This document shows positions 10,801-16,800 of a stretch of DNA of 21,656 nt, piece by piece. Under the pieces are notes generated by a model. That model was given only the letters and a program-made list of their open reading frames with translations. It was not told the DNA's origin and did no database searches. Source of the stretch: Chrysochromulina tobinii (Eukaryota; Haptophyta; Prymnesiales; Chrysochromulinaceae). The stretch spans positions 1 through 21,656 of the forward strand of contig JWZX01002469.1 of NCBI GenBank assembly GCA_001275005.1. The letters run 5' to 3'. The translations under genes and the position numbers were made by a program. Positions within the stretch are counted from its first letter, which is position 1, and each line of letters begins with the position of its first letter.

Positions 10801-13800
10801 GGAGGGCAGCAGGCTTCGGCAGCAGCCCTTGCCGCCAAGAGAGGAGCTGGACGAGCGGAAGGTGTTTGTCAAGCACCTGAGAAAGGAGGTACCCGAGCAG
10901 CAGCTCTCGCGCATCGTGCCGGGGACCAATTGCCGTCGCATGACGCGCCTGCAGCAGTACACCCTCTTCGGCCCTGCCGGCCAGCCGATGCCTTGCTGCT
11001 GGAAGGCGCTCTTTGGCGTGTGCACGGCGAGCTCCAGATGCCGTCTGTGTGACCACGGCGCGGTCGTGCCGCCCTCGTGGGTGAGCCAGGCGCGTCGCGT
11101 GCAACGTCAGCCTGAGAGCGAGGAGCAGCGTACGAGAGCTGTATCTGAGAAGCCGGCGATGAGAGCTGCGGAAGAGGCTGAAGGGGGCAAGGAGAGGACT
11201 CGAACGAGAGACGATGAAGTAGCTCGGTGGAGCCACGCTGGACCAGTGCCACTATGGCCTTTCCTGGCTCCAGGCTACCGGTTTCGAGTGCCGACGTTGG
11301 AGCTGGTGCGCAGCAACCTGCAGGACCGGACCTCGCGGCACATCATGCTGCTCACGCACAATGCGGCCGCTCTGGCCCTGCTCTTCGACTGCGGGTTGCT
11401 CCGCGAGCTCGAGGTCGACGTGCTCTTTGGCAGTCGCTTCCCTGATGATGTGTCGGAATTGCAGCTGGTGCAGCAGGTCAACCGGGTCAAGATGGCCATG
11501 GCCGCGGGCCGTACGATTGTCCTCGTCAACCACGACAACATCTACGAGGCGCCGTACGATGTGCTGAACCAGCGATACCTCATCAAGCGCGACCCGCGCA
11601 CGGGGGAGACTCGTCGACTGCTTCGCCTTGCCATCGGTAGCCGCTCGCAGCTGTGCATCTGCCATGACAACTTCAAGGTGGTGGTCATCGTCGAGATGCA
11701 GCATGCCCACGAGCGCCTTGACCTTCCGCTCCTCAACCGCTTCGAGAAGCAGGAGCTCGCACCCACCCACGCGCTCGTACCCGCGCAGGAGAGGTTGTGC
11801 GCAAGGCTCCGCGAATGGGTGCACGCCGTGGCCGCGGAGCTTGGGCTGCTCGAGACGGAGCTGCTCGAAAAGGCGACGGCTGTGCAGCGCCGATGCGCGC
11901 TCGGAAGCATCTTCTGTGGCTGGCACGAGGGCATGCTCGCCTCACTGGCCTTGCAATTGCCCGCGGACGAGAGCGAGGGCGAGACGAGCGACGACAACTC
12001 CAACAGCAGCAGCATCGTGGCAGGACGCGCCGCCCTCCTCCGCATCGCGAAGCCGATTGCCGTCTTCCACTCGGCCCAACTACGCGGCCTGCCCGAGGGC
12101 TCCATGTACTTTGAAGACCATCAAAGCCTGCTTACTGCCGCTCGGCGCTACTTCTGCCCGGGCAGCGCGGAGCATCTCTTCCTGCTGCTCACGCACTCGC
12201 CCGTGCCGCACTGCGACGAGGTGCTGAGCCACGCGGACGAGAGCATCCGCTTCACGCTCACGCAGCTCACGCGCTTTGGGAGCGAGGAGGCGCTTGGCGC
12301 CGCTGTGGACGCCTTCCTAGCGGGTGACGACATCCCCACAGCACGCGTGTACGGCGGCGGCGCCGTGACGGGCGCTTCTCCCTCAGCGCACGTGCTCCTG
12401 ATCCAGTACGACCCTGTGGATAGCGAGCCCGGCATGCTGGAGCATGCCATGTACATAGTGCAGCGGCGGCACGCGCTGCACCCGGCGAGCACCTTGCCTG
12501 CTTCGAGCACCGCGTCGGCAGCGACGCGTCGCTTCGTCACGCTCGTCGTGCATCTGCCTCCTGGCACGAGCCGCACGCCGCGCCACGTGGCACTCGAATT
12601 TAGTCGTCGGTGGGCCTTTGTCTTCGTCGACGATCTGCGTGTGGATGTGCCGCGGTTGCGTCGCGATTGGGCTGCCTCGGGCGACATGGAGATGATCGGA
12701 GGCGTCGAGGTGGGCGATGCGCTCGTCTCGGCGCTCACACTGCCGCAGCTTCTTGGCCGTTCGCTGTACGAGCTGCTCGCCGACGGGGGTGAGCACGGTC
12801 TCGATCTGCAGCCTCTCATCCGGGCAGAAGTGCGCGCCGCCCTGGGGTGCACGCTCCCGCCCATCCAGCAGCTCGATCGTGACGAGGTGGCCCTGCGCCA
12901 TTCCTATGCGGCGCGTGTGAAAGGGGTCGGTGCGCTGCTACGCGAGGTGCCCGAGTTTGCGCGGTGCGTGGCGGACGGCGTGCTCGCAGTGCTCTCCAAG
13001 TTCGCGATGTCCGATGCGCACGGGATGCACCTGCAGGCCGTCCATGCCAAGGCCATGGGCGGCACCTGCCGCGATGCTGTCCGTGCAGCCACTCGCCGGC
13101 TGCTCACACGCTCACTCGCTCACGTGCTCGCCGCGCTGGATGAGAATTTCAACCTCAACCTCCTGCAGCGCTTCAGCGAGCCTGCGCAGCAGCATGCAGC
13201 CGCAGGCGCAAGCGCCGCTGCGTCGGAGGCGTGTGCATCGGGCGCGGCGCTCTGGCATGCCCTTGCAGGCTGCCCGGCGCTGCTCGATTGGCACACGGTG
13301 GCACGCTCAATACAACTCCGAGTGGAGCAGGGCGCCGAGTTGAGCCGCCCAACGGCCATCCGGCGCGCGGTCGCGGGCACGGTCGAGAAGGTGCACAACA
13401 CGGGCAAGCACGGGCCGTTGGTGGCGCTCTTCCCCTTCTCGGCCCGCCTCGTACGGTTACTCGAGTCCAAGGAGGTGCGCGAGGCTGTCGCGGCGGCGGG
13501 CCACTGTGGGGACGGTGAGGGCGGCGCCGACGAGCGAATGACGGCACTCATCAGCTCGGTCCTCGGCACTGAAGCGTCTGCACGCATCCGCGATTTCGCG
13601 GCCGTGAGGCCTGAGGCGTACCTGCACGACCTAGCCGCATCCACTGCCGAGCGGCTCGCGGGCCTGACGTTTGCGTCGCAGCTGCGGCTCTGTGCTCTCG
13701 TGGTGCATGCGCACGCGGGAGGGCCCGTCCGTTCACCAGGCGCGGCGCACGCGCTGCTCTGGGCGAACGAGCGCCGGCTGCACCATGCGGCAAGGCTGCT

Positions 13801-16800
13801 CGGCGGCATGGAGCAGGAGGGTATCTCTTCCAGCGCGCTCGAGGCGCTCGAACGCTTGTCACATGCGCTGGATGCGTCCTTCGCTGCCTCAGGCGGCCAG
13901 GGCGGCGGCGGGGGCGGCGGCGAGGGCGGCAGCGGCGGCAATGGGGGTGGCGGCGGGGGAGGCGCAGCCCTTGCACAGATCGATCTAGGTGTCGCGCGCG
14001 CCGTCGTCGATGCTGCATGGCAGCGGACTTCAATTGCGATCCGAGGACGATCAACGACAGAGGCGACGATAGAGGCATGGCGAGCGGCGCTCAGTTGGGC
14101 GCGCCACATCTCAGCCGATGTGGTCACGCTGCTGGACATTGGTGCGACTGCCGCCGCGGCTGCCTCATCTGCCTCGGCTCGGCGATCGATGGCATCCAAG
14201 GCGGTGTTGGGACCGTCGCCGCAAGCGCCCGAGACGACGGCCCGAGAGCTGCGACTTGTGAGCGTGCAGTGGCGCGCGCTGACCGTGGTGCACCTGTTCG
14301 CACTCGAGGTACTGCTTGCTTCAGACGGCGCCCAAGACGGCGCTCACGCGGACGGCGGGTCACTCGAGCGACTGGCAGAGGCCGCGCGTGGCTTGTGCCT
14401 CCGGCGTGATGAGTGGCTGGTGGAGTCGAAGACATCCGTGCGTGCGCTGCTCCAGGCCGCGGCGGCCGCGGCGGCGCCCGTCGATCCGAGCCATGCGCGG
14501 CTCGGCAGCTTCATCTTCGCGCTCACACGTGACGTGGTGCTGCGCGCGGCGCTTGCGGGTGAGTTCGCGCCCGTTGAGGGGGTGGACGTGCTCTACTCCA
14601 ACCTGATGGATGTGGTCGCGGGCACCACGGATTGGCTGCCGCCCCTTCCGCGGCCCGCACGCGAGCTGCTCCTGCATGCGCTCCGTGGCGCGAGTCTGCG
14701 AGTGCCCGCGCTGGCCGAGGCACTCAGTGGGCTCTGTGCGCGCGGCGTGGGTGGCAGCGTGCTCATCCTACGCCACGAGGAGCGCTTGCTTAAGAATGCG
14801 GTCTCCGACGTGGCCGACCAGCCCGAATTCGTCAAAGCACTCAGCCTCGCGAAGGAGGAGCTGCAGATCTCGGTACGCCTCGCCGACAGCGCAGCCGAGC
14901 GCCCAGCATGCAAGTGCTCACTTCGGCGCCCGCTCCCAGCATGCATGTGCTCACCTCGGCGCTCGCTCCCAGCATGCAAGTGCTCACTTCGGCGCCCGCT
15001 CCCCACAGGTACGCCTCGCCGATGCCTCCGACAAGGAGAGTGTCGAAGCGGCGCTCAAGGCGCTCAGCAGCACCCGTAGCCTCGCCCAGCTCACGGCCGC
15101 GTCCAAGGCCAAACTGCTCCTCGGCCGTTACGTGCAGTGGCTGGCAAAGGAGTTGCGCGCGGGCAAGACGACGCTCGCTGAACCACTACCCATGGAGGAG
15201 CCCGTGCGCGTGCTGTGTGAGCAGAACTTGCTGAGCACCCGACCGTTAGCTCTCACGCTCCACGTGCTGCGCCTCCTCTATCGCATGGGTGGCTCCGGGC
15301 TGCTGCGGAGGCTGCTGGCGCTGCCCACAGAGGTAACGCCATGGGTGCCCGTGTCTGAGCGTCAGCGCCGGCCGCTTCAGAGCCCCAAGAAGCGCACCGT
15401 GATCAGCCCGTTCAGCCTGACCTTGGACGACCAGTCTGATCGAGGCCGAGCCCTCAAGGAGTACGCACGCATGCACGTGCTCGCGTCCGAGATCCTCGAG
15501 ATGCGCACGACGGATCCGAAGCGACTCTCACGCGTACTTGAGGACTTGGAGGCGCTCAGTGCGAGGGATGGCAAGCCGACGACTCGGCACCAGGCGACGA
15601 TCTGCGCTCTCGTGGCGGCGAGTTTCCATCTGCGGGCGACCAAGCCCCACCGGAGCGAGGCCCAAAAGTAAGCGTTGGGGCGCTCCGAGCTCGGAGGTTC
15701 TCGGAGGTCGTCACTGCTTGCCTCGGCTAGCCTCGGCTTGCCACTGATACCCATTGATTGCCTCCCTCATCAGGTACGCGTTTGAGCGCTCCGAGCTCGC
15801 GCGCCTCGAAGCGGCGCACGGCAAGAGCGGCGCGAGAGAGGCGGCGCGCACTGAGGAGTATCATCGCAAGGCGGCGCACGACGGGCTCATCCAACTCGTG
15901 ACTCGCCACTTCGAGTCGGACAAGGTGCGCGACGCGTTGCTGTACGTGCTCGGCGGCTGCGAGGGCCACCCATTCCTACCCTCGTTCGAGTTCCAAGCTC
16001 CCATGACTGAAGACGATCCACTCACGATGGAGCTGCTTTTCGGCCCAACGCCCAGGACGACGCCCAGCACGACGGCGCCGGCCGCGGTCGCGGCGGCCGC
16101 TGCCACCTCCCCCACCTCCGCCACGGCCGCTACGGCCGCCCAGGCGGTGGCTGGTCCTTTGGGTGCGCCTCTGGCGGCGGCCGGGCACGCGAAACCGCTC
16201 GTGGCGCCCAAAGGGGCGCAACTGCCGCGTGGCGTCGACCATCGACGTGGCCATGGCGAGGGTTTCATGGCCGGCCTCAGCCTTGGCGTGTACCTCGTCA
16301 GCCGCATCGCTTCTCACAATGCGGCTGGCTTCTGGGCGACGGTGCTCTTTGCGCCCTCGGCCTTGAGCACGATGTACGTGCCCACGATGGCGGGCGACGA
16401 GTTTGCCATGATCCTGGCCGCCTCGGACTATGTGGGCTGGTACAAGTGTCAAAACGGGCACCCGTACTCTGTGGGCAACTGCACGCGCCCCATGCAGCTC
16501 GCGCGCTGCCCGGCGTGCGGCGCGCCCATCGGCGGTACGAATCACGAAGACGTCGCGGGCGTCACGCGGCTGGGTGTGCGCGACGAGCTCGTTCGCAAAG
16601 TCAACGGCCCCACGTCGGATGGCGCCAGAGACAACCCAAACACCAAGAAGGGGTACCACCGCGATGACATTCTTGCTGGAGCGAAATCGAACATGTCCGA
16701 CATCGTGCCGCGTGCCGCCGAGGCGACGACGCGCGTGCTGCGCATTTTCATGCACACGCTGCTGCACCTGCACGGCTCGACGACGGAGCGCTGGACGGCG

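Noticed and set aside
13120-14199. 359-codon minus-strand frame with polyproline
   Set aside because: The polyproline is the antisense of the Gly-rich loop; no independent coding signal.
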